DNA of 64,000 nt, taken from contig NZ_MSZX01000003.1 of NCBI RefSeq assembly GCF_002021565.1, forward strand, positions 434,027 to 498,026, given 5' to 3'. The DNA is from Paenibacillus selenitireducens (GTDB lineage Bacteria > Bacillota > Bacilli > Paenibacillales > Paenibacillaceae). The translations under genes and the position numbers were made by a program. Below, one piece after another: positions 17,051 through 25,469 of this stretch. The notes under the pieces are model-generated. The model was not told the origin of the DNA. It ran no database searches and saw only the letters and a list, made by a program, of their open reading frames with translations. The first letter of the stretch is position 1; each line of letters opens with the position of its first letter.

Positions 17051-18718
17051 ATGAAGAAAAAAATGCTTTTGAGTGTCTTGTGCGCTTTCCTAGTTCTTTC
17101 TCTACTAGCAGCGTGCGGCGGTAAATCGGATTCTACAGAGAAGAGCACAACCGATGAAGGTACGAAGACAGAGAGTAACGCAGGCGAGGCAACAACAGCG
17201 AGTGATAAATACGAGCTGGGCAAAGAGCAATTGGATTTTACTTTCTATGGTCACTATGATTGGTACACAATGCCTACATGGGGGCAAGATCGTGCAACAG
17301 CATGGATTAAAGATAATAAAAAAGTGAATATCACAGCGATTCACTCTGGCGGTAGTGCAGCACAGAAACTAAATACGATGATTGCAACCAATGAACTTCC
17401 TGATGTCATTTGGATGGATCGCGGTTCCGATGTGGAGAAGTTGCGTGAGGCGGGCATGCTCGTTGCATTCGATGATTATCTTGATAAATATCCGAACTTG
17501 AAAACATGGTTAGATTCCAAAGGGATGAACATGCTTCGTTCCGAGGACGGCAAATTGTATCAGTTCCCGAACTGGTATACAAGCCAACCGAACGGTAATG
17601 CAGGTTATGTTGTAAACAAGAAGATCTACACAGAGCTTGGTTCGCCGAAAATTGAAACGACAGACGATTTGTACAACTACTTGAAACAAGTCAAAGAAAA
17701 ATATCCGAACGTGATTCCGTTTGAGACAGGTATTGCAAAAGACGGGCAAGGTCTAGATCAATTGTATGCCGCGTTCAAAGAAGACAATAAGAGCTTCACG
17801 CGTATCCGTGCTGTACCTACAGGGGACAAGTTGACTTCCATCTTCAAGGATGAGCCGTTCCGTCAGTCGATGGTCTATTCGGCGAAATTGTTCCGTGAGA
17901 AATTAATGACGCAAGATGCGATGACCCAAACGAAAGACCAAGAGAAAGAGAAAATTATGACAGGTCGCGTAGCGATCTATGCGACAGCCAGCCCGACAGA
18001 CATCGCTCAGCTTGCTCAACCTGAGCTTGCCAAAGCAGATCCAAACGGCGGTTATATCATGATTCCTCCAGTTCATGCAGAAGGAATCGATCCAGCGAAA
18101 GTATTCCCGGGTTCATTTAACCAATTAGGTTGGAACGTATCCGTTATTACCAAAGCAGCTAAAAATCCAGAAGCGATCTTCGCGTTCTTGGATTGGTACA
18201 CAGGTCCAGAAGGACAAAGCGTTCAAATGTGGGGCCCTCCAGGCGAATATTGGGATGGCGTAGACACGGATGGGATTACACCTAAATTCACAGATAAATA
18301 CGTTACAGATGCAGATGGTCTTGCGAAGCTTCAAGGTGAAACGGTTAACTTGATGTGGAATGGTAACACGGTATTTGATGATAAGACAAAAGCGAAATAT
18401 GAAGCATCTCTTCCAGAAGAAAAACGCAGCTGGGCTACACACTGGCAAAGCACTGTGACTTGGAAGTCACAATCCGATGCAACAGAATTCGTGAATCTGG
18501 ATCCAATGCCTGAGAGCGAAGAAGGTATTATTCGCCAACGTATAGAAGATATTTATCTTGAGGCGAGAGCAAAAGCATTATTCGCAAAATCCGATGCAGA
18601 TGTCATTGCTGTTCTAGATAAAGCTGAAGCAGATGCACAAACAGCTGGCTTCGATAAACTTCTTGCCTTCAGAACAACGAAATGGCAAGAAAACTTAAAG
18701 AAAATGGCTGGTCAATGA
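17051..18718 (+). CDS. LipO-type extracellular solute-binding lipoprotein
   Basis: A 555-residue binding protein starting MKKKMLLSVLCAFLVLSLLA with lipobox LLAAC, then a Ser/Thr/Glu-rich linker. The mature part is a family 1 solute-binding fold (DVIWMDRGSDVEKLREAGML, WNVSVITKAAKNPEAIFAFL). The ATG at 17051 follows GAAAGGGG; an in-frame ATG at 16985 has no such site. It is anchored on the outer face of the membrane and delivers a carbohydrate to the two upstream permeases. Length of 500-560 residues is typical of the LipO type. Transcription probably ends at the hairpin near 18865. Confidence 0.92.
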   Translation: MKKKMLLSVLCAFLVLSLLAACGGKSDSTEKSTTDEGTKTESNAGEATTASDKYELGKEQLDFTFYGHYDWYTMPTWGQDRATAWIKDNKKVNITAIHSGGSAAQKLNTMIATNELPDVIWMDRGSDVEKLREAGMLVAFDDYLDKYPNLKTWLDSKGMNMLRSEDGKLYQFPNWYTSQPNGNAGYVVNKKIYTELGSPKIETTDDLYNYLKQVKEKYPNVIPFETGIAKDGQGLDQLYAAFKEDNKSFTRIRAVPTGDKLTSIFKDEPFRQSMVYSAKLFREKLMTQDAMTQTKDQEKEKIMTGRVAIYATASPTDIAQLAQPELAKADPNGGYIMIPPVHAEGIDPAKVFPGSFNQLGWNVSVITKAAKNPEAIFAFLDWYTGPEGQSVQMWGPPGEYWDGVDTDGITPKFTDKYVTDADGLAKLQGETVNLMWNGNTVFDDKTKAKYEASLPEEKRSWATHWQSTVTWKSQSDATEFVNLDPMPESEEGIIRQRIEDIYLEARAKALFAKSDADVIAVLDKAEADAQTAGFDKLLAFRTTKWQENLKKMAGQ

Positions 18719-18860
18719 GAAAAACCTCTATCCTCGGTTCTTTCGAAGATGAGCGACCGCGTTATAAGGTAGTTTTTATCGCCAAATAGAATTTTGTGTT
18801 TCGATACGTCGAAACTTTGATGAATTCTATTGTGGTAGCATATTCTTGTCCGATAATAAA

Positions 18861-18894
18861 CGAAGGGTATACTACTATAGTATACCCTCGTTTG
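18861..18894 (+). terminator. Hairpin after the importer operon
   Basis: GGGTATACT and AGTATACCC form a perfect 9-bp stem with a 5-nt loop, extended by partial pairing of CGAA and TCG, followed by a weak TCGTTTG. It lies between the lipoprotein and response-regulator genes and could terminate or attenuate. Confidence 0.65.
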
Positions 18895-18943
18895 TATGCT
18901 AGACTCGCAGTGTGTAGACATCATTCCAAGGGGGGCTGGGGGC

Positions 18944-20530
18944 ATGTATAAGGTTTTGTTAGCAGACGATGAAATGCTAGATTTAGAAGGTATGAAGCAA
19001 TTCATCCCGTGGTCTGAGTTAGGGTTAGAAGTTGTAGATGCCGTCAGCAATGGGTTCTCCGCTTGTGAGGTCATGGAGCAACACGTCATCGATATCTTAG
19101 TAACGGATGTCAACATGCCGAACATGTCGGGCTTGGAATTGGCCCGCCTTGCGCTGGATAAGAAAAGCGATCTGCGGATCATTTTCGTGAGCGGATATCA
19201 GGACTTTCATTATGTGAAGCAGGCATTATCCCTGAAGGCCGTCAGCTATGTGCTGAAGCCGATGGATGATAATGAGCTCATATCCTCATTAACGAAGGTC
19301 AAGCAAGATCTGGATGAAGAACGGAAACGCCGGGATACCGAGGAAGCGTACATGCAGATGATCCCGATGGCGAAGAATGATTTGCTTATTCGTCTATTTG
19401 AAGGGGATTTAACATGGGATCATTCGGATAAGCTCCAGAAACTTGCCGTTTCATACGGTCTAAGTGTCCTGCAATGGCCGATTCGGATTGCCGTGTTGGA
19501 GCTGGATGATTTGGCATGGATGCTCCAGGGTGAAGGGGAGCCGTCGCAGCAAGAGATCATGAATATGTTCTTCGTTGCGATGAATGAGATTTGCAAGAAA
19601 CATGGCATGCCGCATAGCTGCAAGGTATCACGCCATCGGATGGCGATCCTGATGTCCGAGTCTGCACTCGGTGCATGCATGCAAGAGATGTACGGGACGC
19701 TGGAATCCATCTTCGCACGGCGGACGATGACCATCGGAGTAGGTGAAGCGGTCTTAGGGCTAGATCAATTGCATGTGTCATACCAGCAAGCCTTAGAAGC
19801 CTTAGATGGAAAGATGTTCTTCGGTAAAGGGAAGCAGATTTATTATGAAGAGGTGCGCAAAGCGCCAGCGTTACATGACGCGAAAACATTAGATTTTCGA
19901 TTGGATGCATTATTCACGGCCATGACGCATTATGAGTTGGTTCGTATCCATGATGAAATCGAAAATTTATTCCAATCCGTGAGTACGATACGTTCCAAAT
20001 TAACGATTCATAATCTTACGATGTATTTGATATGGAAGCTGGATCAGCATTTGCAGACTTTGGATGAGAATATCTTCGATATGCTGGGGATGGAGCTTCA
20101 CAATCTCGATATCTTGTTACAGTTCGAAACGACCTTGGATATCCGTTCGTGGCTTGTGCGAAAGGTGTACGAAATTTCCGAATTGCTTCATCAGAAGTCA
20201 ACCTCGAAGAACAGCAAACTTACCCGGGAAATATTAAAGACGGTCAAAGAACGCCTTCATGAGAATATTACGTTAAAGGATATCGCGCACCAGTTTTCTT
20301 TTTCACCCAATTATTTGGGATTTCTCTTCAAAGAAGAGGTCGGAAAGACCTTCAGTGAGGTGCTCATTCAGATGCGTATGGATCAAGCGCGCGAGCTGCT
20401 GAAGGACCCATCGCTTAAGATCTATCAAATTGCCGATCAAGTGGGATATCGCTATCTTCCTTATTTTAGCCGGCAATTCCGAGAGACCTTTGGCATGACA
20501 CCGATGGAGTATCGCAAAAGAGAATGTTAA
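18944..20530 (+). CDS. YesN-type response regulator with AraC output domain
   Basis: A 528-residue response regulator. The receiver domain covers residues 1-120, with acidic pocket D8-D9 and phospho-acceptor D55 (LVTDVNMP). The long middle section is the YesN linker, and the last 100 residues are two AraC helix-turn-helices (ITLKDIAHQFSFSPNYLGFL; IYQIADQVGYRYLPYFSRQF). The ATG at 18944 sits behind AAGGGGGG. It is followed 15 bp later by its cognate sensor kinase and is expected to activate the preceding carbohydrate importer. Confidence 0.93.
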   Translation: MYKVLLADDEMLDLEGMKQFIPWSELGLEVVDAVSNGFSACEVMEQHVIDILVTDVNMPNMSGLELARLALDKKSDLRIIFVSGYQDFHYVKQALSLKAVSYVLKPMDDNELISSLTKVKQDLDEERKRRDTEEAYMQMIPMAKNDLLIRLFEGDLTWDHSDKLQKLAVSYGLSVLQWPIRIAVLELDDLAWMLQGEGEPSQQEIMNMFFVAMNEICKKHGMPHSCKVSRHRMAILMSESALGACMQEMYGTLESIFARRTMTIGVGEAVLGLDQLHVSYQQALEALDGKMFFGKGKQIYYEEVRKAPALHDAKTLDFRLDALFTAMTHYELVRIHDEIENLFQSVSTIRSKLTIHNLTMYLIWKLDQHLQTLDENIFDMLGMELHNLDILLQFETTLDIRSWLVRKVYEISELLHQKSTSKNSKLTREILKTVKERLHENITLKDIAHQFSFSPNYLGFLFKEEVGKTFSEVLIQMRMDQARELLKDPSLKIYQIADQVGYRYLPYFSRQFRETFGMTPMEYRKREC

Positions 20531-20545
20531 CGGGGGGATATATCC

Positions 20546-22303
20546 ATGCCAATGCCTGTCCGTCCTAAAAATCCAGGCTATCTCCCGATTGGATATAAGC
20601 TTATGTTCACGTTTATGATCTTCATCATTATTCCGGTTCTGGTAATTGGCTATGTCTCGCACGCCATGTATCAAGATTCGATTCGCAAGCAGACCACGAG
20701 CAATATTCAAGGTACGCTGCTTCAAATCAAGGATAATATCGAATATAAGCTAGAGGATGTTACGCGTGTCTCCGGAATGTTGTATTATGACTATTCACTT
20801 GCCACGCAGCTGCGAAGCTATCGAGAGGGATGGGAAAGCTTCGAGCGAACTACAAAATATATTATGCCGAAATTGAACATTGCGTTGAATGCAACAGGTA
20901 TGAATTTATGGATGTCGATTTTTCTGGAGAATGATACCCTTCCGGAGGTCTATAACGGTTCCTTCGACAATGAGAATCCAGATGCGCTTGAGCGCTCTTA
21001 CGGATTGTATCATCTGAAGAGAATTGAAGATAAGCCTTGGTACCTGAGTTTCCCTGTGGAGAATTACGGGCATACGATGCAGTGGAAGCAAGTTGAACGG
21101 GATGGGGACTTCGATCGCATTTCGCTCTTGCGTCGGATGGTGGATAGTTTTGATCCGGTGCGGCTCAAAGAGATTGGGTTCATGCGTCTGAGCGTGCGAA
21201 TTTCGGAGCTGTTCCAGAGCGCAGACTATCATAAGATTGGCGAAGGCAGTGTCATCACCATCTTGGATGAGAAAGACACCGTCATGTATCAATCCGGGGT
21301 GTTATCAAGCGAGCTGCTTCACCAGAATGAATCAGAAAGCCATTATCTAACGATTGAAGAAAATCTGAATAATCCTTCGTGGAAGTTAGTCGCCTATATT
21401 CCAACGAATATTATGGAGAAGGATTCCTTGAAGGTTCGGATGTTCGTCATCGCGGTATGTTTCCTTTGTCTGGTTGTCTTTACCTTTGCAGGTGTCTTCA
21501 TCTCCCGGTATTTCTCGATTCGAATCAATAAATTTGTCTCTGTTCTGAATGCCTTTCGTGAAGGGGATCTTCATAAGCGGATATCCTATCGTGGGAAGGA
21601 CGAGTTCTCACAGATTGCAACGGCGCTGAATGAGATGGGTGAGAATATCGGCGACTTGATCAAAGAGGTATACCTGACCCAGCTGCAGAAGAAGGAAGCA
21701 GAATTGGAGACGCTGCAATCGCAGATTAATCCGCATTTTCTGTACAATACCTTATCCTCGATTAATCGCTTAGCCAAATTTGGTGAAACGGAGAAAGTGC
21801 AGCAGACCGTGCTCGAATTGGCGAAATTCTATCGGCTGACCTTGAATGAAGGACGCACAATGATCCCCGTACCTACGGAGATTGAGCAGGCGAATGCGTA
21901 TCTGGAGATTCAAAAAATAAAGTACGGTGATCGGATGGAAGTCATGTTCGATGTTGATCCTGACATCTGGCCGTATGAGACCATGAAGCTGGTTCTTCAA
22001 CCGTTTATCGAAAATGTGATGAAGCACGCATGGTGTGCAGACCGGATCCATATTCGCATTGTGGGACAAAGAGACGGCGACGATATCCTCTTCCGCATTA
22101 TTGATGACGGGATTGGCATGAAGCAAGAGCGGATTGACCAAATTTTTGATTTCGAGGGCCATGTGAATGCGGGGTACGGAATTCGAAATGTGGATCAGCG
22201 GATTAAGCTTCAATATGGCGCAGGCTACGGGGTATCCATCTATAGTAAGTTAGGGATTGGTACGTCGGTGCAAATACGTATCCCGGCGAGACGGAGAAAG
22301 TAA
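20546..22303 (+). CDS. YesM-type sensor histidine kinase
   Basis: A 585-residue membrane kinase. Two transmembrane helices (about 22-44 and 295-318) bracket an extracellular sensor domain. A HAMP linker follows, then the His_kinase motif QINPHFLYNTL with phospho-accepting H397, and an HATPase domain with N (PFIENVMKHA) and G boxes (IDDGIGM, GYGIRNVDQR). It forms a two-component system with the YesN-type gene 15 bp upstream; the ligand is presumably a polysaccharide breakdown product or the loaded binding protein (inference). Confidence 0.93.
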   Translation: MPMPVRPKNPGYLPIGYKLMFTFMIFIIIPVLVIGYVSHAMYQDSIRKQTTSNIQGTLLQIKDNIEYKLEDVTRVSGMLYYDYSLATQLRSYREGWESFERTTKYIMPKLNIALNATGMNLWMSIFLENDTLPEVYNGSFDNENPDALERSYGLYHLKRIEDKPWYLSFPVENYGHTMQWKQVERDGDFDRISLLRRMVDSFDPVRLKEIGFMRLSVRISELFQSADYHKIGEGSVITILDEKDTVMYQSGVLSSELLHQNESESHYLTIEENLNNPSWKLVAYIPTNIMEKDSLKVRMFVIAVCFLCLVVFTFAGVFISRYFSIRINKFVSVLNAFREGDLHKRISYRGKDEFSQIATALNEMGENIGDLIKEVYLTQLQKKEAELETLQSQINPHFLYNTLSSINRLAKFGETEKVQQTVLELAKFYRLTLNEGRTMIPVPTEIEQANAYLEIQKIKYGDRMEVMFDVDPDIWPYETMKLVLQPFIENVMKHAWCADRIHIRIVGQRDGDDILFRIIDDGIGMKQERIDQIFDFEGHVNAGYGIRNVDQRIKLQYGAGYGVSIYSKLGIGTSVQIRIPARRRK

Positions 22304-22330
22304 CGTGGATCGGGATCCCTATATCACAAT

Positions 22331-22367
22331 CGAAGAAGCCAACTGCTTGATGCAGTTGGCTTCTTCG
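22331..22367. terminator. Bidirectional terminator
   Basis: A perfect 16-bp stem (CGAAGAAGCCAACTGC and GCAGTTGGCTTCTTCG) with a 5-nt loop lies between the convergent kinase and ammonium transporter genes. Confidence 0.92.
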
Positions 22368-22386
22368 TATTCTCTCTGAAGATGTG

Positions 22387-23670
22387 TTACACGGATTGGC
22401 TTGTTCCTGAGGTTTGAAGCTCTTTCATTTGTTCTGGATATCCATAAGCTCCGTGTTCACTCATATCTAGACCAATCGTCTCTTCTTCTTCCGTTACGCG
22501 AATACCGATGGTTACTTTCATGATATAAAGAACCAGATATGTTACTCCGAAGGCAAATGCCGCACATACGACAACGCCAAGCGCTTGAACGCCCAATTGC
22601 TCGAGGCCGCCGCCGTAGAAAAGACCTGCTTTACCTACACCAACTTTCGCGGCTAATTCAGGTGTTGCGAAGAATCCATTCGCAAGCGTTCCCCATACCC
22701 CTGCCGCACCGTGAGCGGACATGGCATAGATCGGATCATCCATACGAAGTCTTTCGAAGAAACGCATGCTGATGAATACCAAGATCCCCGCAACGAGACC
22801 GATCACAATGGCTGCCCAAGATTCAACGAAGGCACAGGATGCCGTGATGGCAACGAGACCTGCGAGAGCACCGTTGAGCATGACGGAGATGTCTGCTTTG
22901 CCTGTCACGAGCCATGCGATGAGCATCGCTGCCACGGCACCAGCAGCTGCGCCTAGCTGTGTGTTGATGGCTACGAAACCGAAGAAGCTTCCATCGCCAG
23001 CCGTAATGGTACTTCCTGCGTTAAATCCGAACCAACCTACCCATAGAATCATTACGCCAAGTGTTGTGAACACTTGATTGTGTCCTAAGATATTGTTAGG
23101 TTTACCATTCTTATTATATTTACCGAGACGAGGTTTTAAGAGCAGTGTAGCAGCCATAGCGGCCATAGCACCTGTTAAGTGAACAACTGTGGAACCGGCA
23201 AAGTCTTGTTTGCCGTGCGCAGCTAACCAACCGCCGCCCCAGATCCAGTGTGCGATGACAGGGTAGATCACGACCGAGAACACAATCGCAAAGATCAAGT
23301 AAGCCGACATTTTAGCACGTTCTGCGAAACCGCCGAAAGCGATAGACATGGAAATCGTTGCGAAGGCTAATTGGAAAATAAAGTTGACCGTTGGCGCAAC
23401 GCTCGCTCCGTCTGGAATATCCATGACATTGAAGCCGAAGTAATCTCCCCATCCAATAAGTCCATTCCCGTGAGAGCCAAAAATGAGTGCATATCCAACG
23501 GCCCAGAATACTATCGATACAATCCCGATCGTGAAAATCGTCTTCCCTGCAATATGTCCCGCATTCTTCATTCGGGTGGATCCTGCCTCCAACATGATAA
23601 ATCCGCATTGCATGAAAAGAACGAGAATTGCGCCAAGCATGGTCCATACGCCATTGATTCCTATTTCCAT
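22387..23670 (-). CDS. amt: Ammonium transporter (Amt/NrgA family)
   Basis: A 427-residue membrane protein with about 11 helices. MEIGINGVWTMLGAILVLFM is a typical Amt start, and QCGFIMLEAGSTRMKNAGH, the WIWGGGWLA stretch and THGAAGVWG-like MSAHGAAGVWGTLANG carry pore His and Trp residues of the family. The start at 23670 follows AGAGAGG; an in-frame extension to 23718 would add a polar N-terminus. It moves ammonium across the membrane under nitrogen limitation. No glnK/nrgB follows, which is unusual. Two GlnR/TnrA boxes lie upstream, one over the promoter. Confidence 0.93.
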   Translation of the reverse strand: MEIGINGVWTMLGAILVLFMQCGFIMLEAGSTRMKNAGHIAGKTIFTIGIVSIVFWAVGYALIFGSHGNGLIGWGDYFGFNVMDIPDGASVAPTVNFIFQLAFATISMSIAFGGFAERAKMSAYLIFAIVFSVVIYPVIAHWIWGGGWLAAHGKQDFAGSTVVHLTGAMAAMAATLLLKPRLGKYNKNGKPNNILGHNQVFTTLGVMILWVGWFGFNAGSTITAGDGSFFGFVAINTQLGAAAGAVAAMLIAWLVTGKADISVMLNGALAGLVAITASCAFVESWAAIVIGLVAGILVFISMRFFERLRMDDPIYAMSAHGAAGVWGTLANGFFATPELAAKVGVGKAGLFYGGGLEQLGVQALGVVVCAAFAFGVTYLVLYIMKVTIGIRVTEEEETIGLDMSEHGAYGYPEQMKELQTSGTSQSV

Positions 23671-23759
23671 GTTACATAACCTCTCTCTCGTGTGATTTAT
23701 ATCGTGTACTAGTTCCATCGACTTACCAAAATGTAGGAAAAACTTATGACTATGTTCGT

Positions 23760-23799
23760 ATAATAAAAAATCACAAGTGTGTTGTCAATATATCTAACA
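23760..23799 (-). promoter_or_regulatory. amt promoter with overlapping GlnR/TnrA box
   Basis: On the minus strand, TTGACA (23783-23788), a 17-bp spacer and TATTAT (23760-23765) form a sigma-A promoter 90 bp before amt. A box TGTCA-N7-TAACA at 23783-23799 matches the TnrA/GlnR consensus TGTNA-N7-TNACA in every fixed base and covers the -35 element. Confidence 0.82.
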
Positions 23800-23907
23800 T
23801 TAAAATACAAAGTATTCTCTCATTTGTGCAAATGAATCCGATGAACAACCAAAAACAACAAAAAAATTAGAATTTAACACAAATATATTAGCGAATTGCA
23901 TATATAA

Positions 23908-23924
23908 TGTTATATAATATTACA
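23908..23924. promoter_or_regulatory. Second, full-consensus GlnR/TnrA box
   Basis: TGTTATATAATATTACA matches the 17-bp consensus TGTNANAWWWTMTNACA at all positions. It lies 109 bp upstream of the promoter-proximal box and just beyond the terminator of the DUF4023-like gene, so it can only belong to amt. Confidence 0.82.
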
Positions 23925-23954
23925 TAACATCATTAAAATTGTGGACGATAAAGT

Positions 23955-23998
23955 AAAAAAGGCTTCACGTTCCTGTGCCGGAAAATGAAGCCTTTTTG
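23955..23998 (-). terminator. Terminator after the DUF4023-like gene
   Basis: Arms AAAAAGGCTTCA and TGAAGCCTTTTT around a loop; in the minus direction it directly follows the stop codon of the small gene at 24010. Confidence 0.88.
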
Positions 23999-24009
23999 GA
24001 TGCGATGAA

Positions 24010-24144
24010 TTATTTGTTGGTACCGTGCTGCTGTTTGCCAGGCAATTGTTTCTCAGGGCTGCCTTGTCCGTTATGCTGCTTGTTTTTACGTGCTTTCTCT
24101 TGCGTGTCATGTACTTTCTGTACAAAGTCGTGTGTATTATCCAT
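24010..24144 (-). CDS. DUF4023-like small protein (44 aa)
   Basis: A 44-residue, very polar protein beginning MDNTHDFVQKVHDTQEKA and ending in a Gln/Lys/His-rich tail (PGKQQHGTNK). The start sits 6 bp behind AAAGGAGG and the gene ends at its own terminator, so it is a complete unit although short. The N-terminal MDNTHxFVxKVHDTQ pattern is that of DUF4023 proteins of Bacilli, which have no known function. Confidence 0.85.
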   Translation of the reverse strand: MDNTHDFVQKVHDTQEKARKNKQHNGQGSPEKQLPGKQQHGTNK

Positions 24145-24271
24145 TCTGACCCTCCTTTACAATGCATGCTCTGTTATAATGTAACCCAAATATGTGAAAA
24201 TCATCTGGCGATTAGGTAAAGACTGAAGATAACCTATGGATCAGTGACGTGAAAAGGAGGAGTTGTAGGAG

Positions 24272-24703
24272 ATGGGCAGTTGGTTATGGTATGCCTTGGG
24301 TTCTGCTGGGATGGCGGCGCTCGTATCGATTTTTGGGAAGATTGGATTGAAAGGGGTAGATCCGAACACGGCGACGACGATTCGTGCAGTTATTATGATG
24401 CTGTTCCTTCTTGGCGTACTTATGGTGCAAGGGAAGGTGACGCAAATCGGAGAAGTGTTAGCGAATCGTAAGGCCATGATCTTTATTGTATTAAGCGGTA
24501 TGGCAGGGGCGATGTCATGGCTATTTTATTTTGTTGCGATCCAAAAGGGGGATGTCGCCAAGGTTGCGCCAATCGATAAGTTGAGTGTGGTGCTCGCTGT
24601 GGTTTTTGCAATCGTCTTTTTGGGAGAAAAGCTATCGCTCTGGGGCGGTATTGGTGTAGGTCTTATTGCAATTGGTGTTCTGATTACGGCTTTTGCTTCA
24701 TAA
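24272..24703 (+). CDS. Single-domain EamA transporter
   Basis: A 143-residue protein with five membrane helices and one EamA unit, about half the size of the common two-domain drug/metabolite transporters. The DPNTATTIRAVIM, LFYFVAIQKGDVAKVAPIDK and FLGEKLS motifs are diagnostic. Such single-unit proteins are thought to work as antiparallel dimers. The start is preceded by AAAAGGAGG and TAGGAG. It stands alone; substrate unknown. Confidence 0.88.
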   Translation: MGSWLWYALGSAGMAALVSIFGKIGLKGVDPNTATTIRAVIMMLFLLGVLMVQGKVTQIGEVLANRKAMIFIVLSGMAGAMSWLFYFVAIQKGDVAKVAPIDKLSVVLAVVFAIVFLGEKLSLWGGIGVGLIAIGVLITAFAS

Positions 24704-24725
24704 AAGATAGTATAGAAAAAAGTTG

Positions 24726-24754
24726 TTGACACTCCAGTTATGTATAGGTAATAT
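24726..24754 (+). promoter_or_regulatory. Sigma-A promoter of the YceI-family gene
   Basis: TTGACA (24726-24731), a 17-bp spacer and TAATAT (24749-24754). AGTTATGTA in the spacer (24736-24744) is repeated inverted as TACATAACT at 24798-24806, a possible looped operator. Confidence 0.7.
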
Positions 24755-24822
24755 AAAAATGTAAGTAAGTTTATTAATGTAACAAATTAAAATATAGTAC
24801 ATAACTATGGGAGGTTATTCAC

Positions 24823-25356
24823 ATGTCAAATTCGAAATGGGCAGTAGACGTAGCACACAGCAGTATTGATTTTACAATCAAGCATATGATGATCGCGAAG
24901 GTTAAAGGTTCTTTCCACACCTTTGAGGCGCAAATTGTTGCGGATCCGGAGGATCTTACAACCGCCAAAATTAATTTTAATGTAGATTTGGGTAGTGTGG
25001 ATACGCGCAATAATGATCGTGATAACCATTTACGTTCTGCCGATTTCTTTGATATTGCGAATAATCCGACCTTGAATTTCGAATCCAGCCAGATTATTAA
25101 AGTATCGGATGATGAGTACGATGTCACAGGGGCTGTGACGCTACATGGCGTAACCCGCTTTGAGACGTTCCGTGCTTCATTCGAAGGCGCAGGTAAAGAT
25201 CCATGGGGCAATACGAAAGTTGGTTTTAGCGCGACAGGCGCGTTGAAACGCAGTGATTATGGTCTAACATACAATGCAGTTCTAGAGACCGGCGGCGTAT
25301 TGATTGGGGACGAAGTGAAGGTCTTTATTGAAATTGAAGCTGCAGAACAAGCTTAA
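24823..25356 (+). CDS. YceI-family lipid-binding protein
   Basis: A 177-residue protein with the full YceI fold signature: WAVDVAHSSIDFTIKHMMIA, then NNDRDNHLRSADFFDIANNP, GAVTLHGVTR and GFSATGALKRSDYGLTYN. YceI proteins are lipocalin-like barrels that bind isoprenoid lipids or amides. There is no signal peptide, so this copy is cytoplasmic as usual in Bacilli. GGGAGG precedes the start, a clear promoter lies about 70 bp upstream and a terminator follows. The UbiA-type prenyltransferase 1.2 kb downstream makes an isoprenoid link thinkable but unproven. Confidence 0.92.
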   Translation: MSNSKWAVDVAHSSIDFTIKHMMIAKVKGSFHTFEAQIVADPEDLTTAKINFNVDLGSVDTRNNDRDNHLRSADFFDIANNPTLNFESSQIIKVSDDEYDVTGAVTLHGVTRFETFRASFEGAGKDPWGNTKVGFSATGALKRSDYGLTYNAVLETGGVLIGDEVKVFIEIEAAEQA

Positions 25357-25370
25357 TCACATGATGTACA

Positions 25371-25406
25371 GCGGCGGTTCGGGGATTCCCGGACTGCCGT
25401 TTTTTG
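25371..25406 (+). terminator. Terminator after the YceI-family gene
   Basis: CGGCGGTTCGGG and CCCGGACTGCCG pair with mismatches around ATTC, followed by TTTTTT. Confidence 0.82.
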
Positions 25407-25469
25407 TTTTTGCGGAGATTCCCCCTATAATAAGGGTATTATCCGTTAGGGGACAGGAGTATTGTGAAC

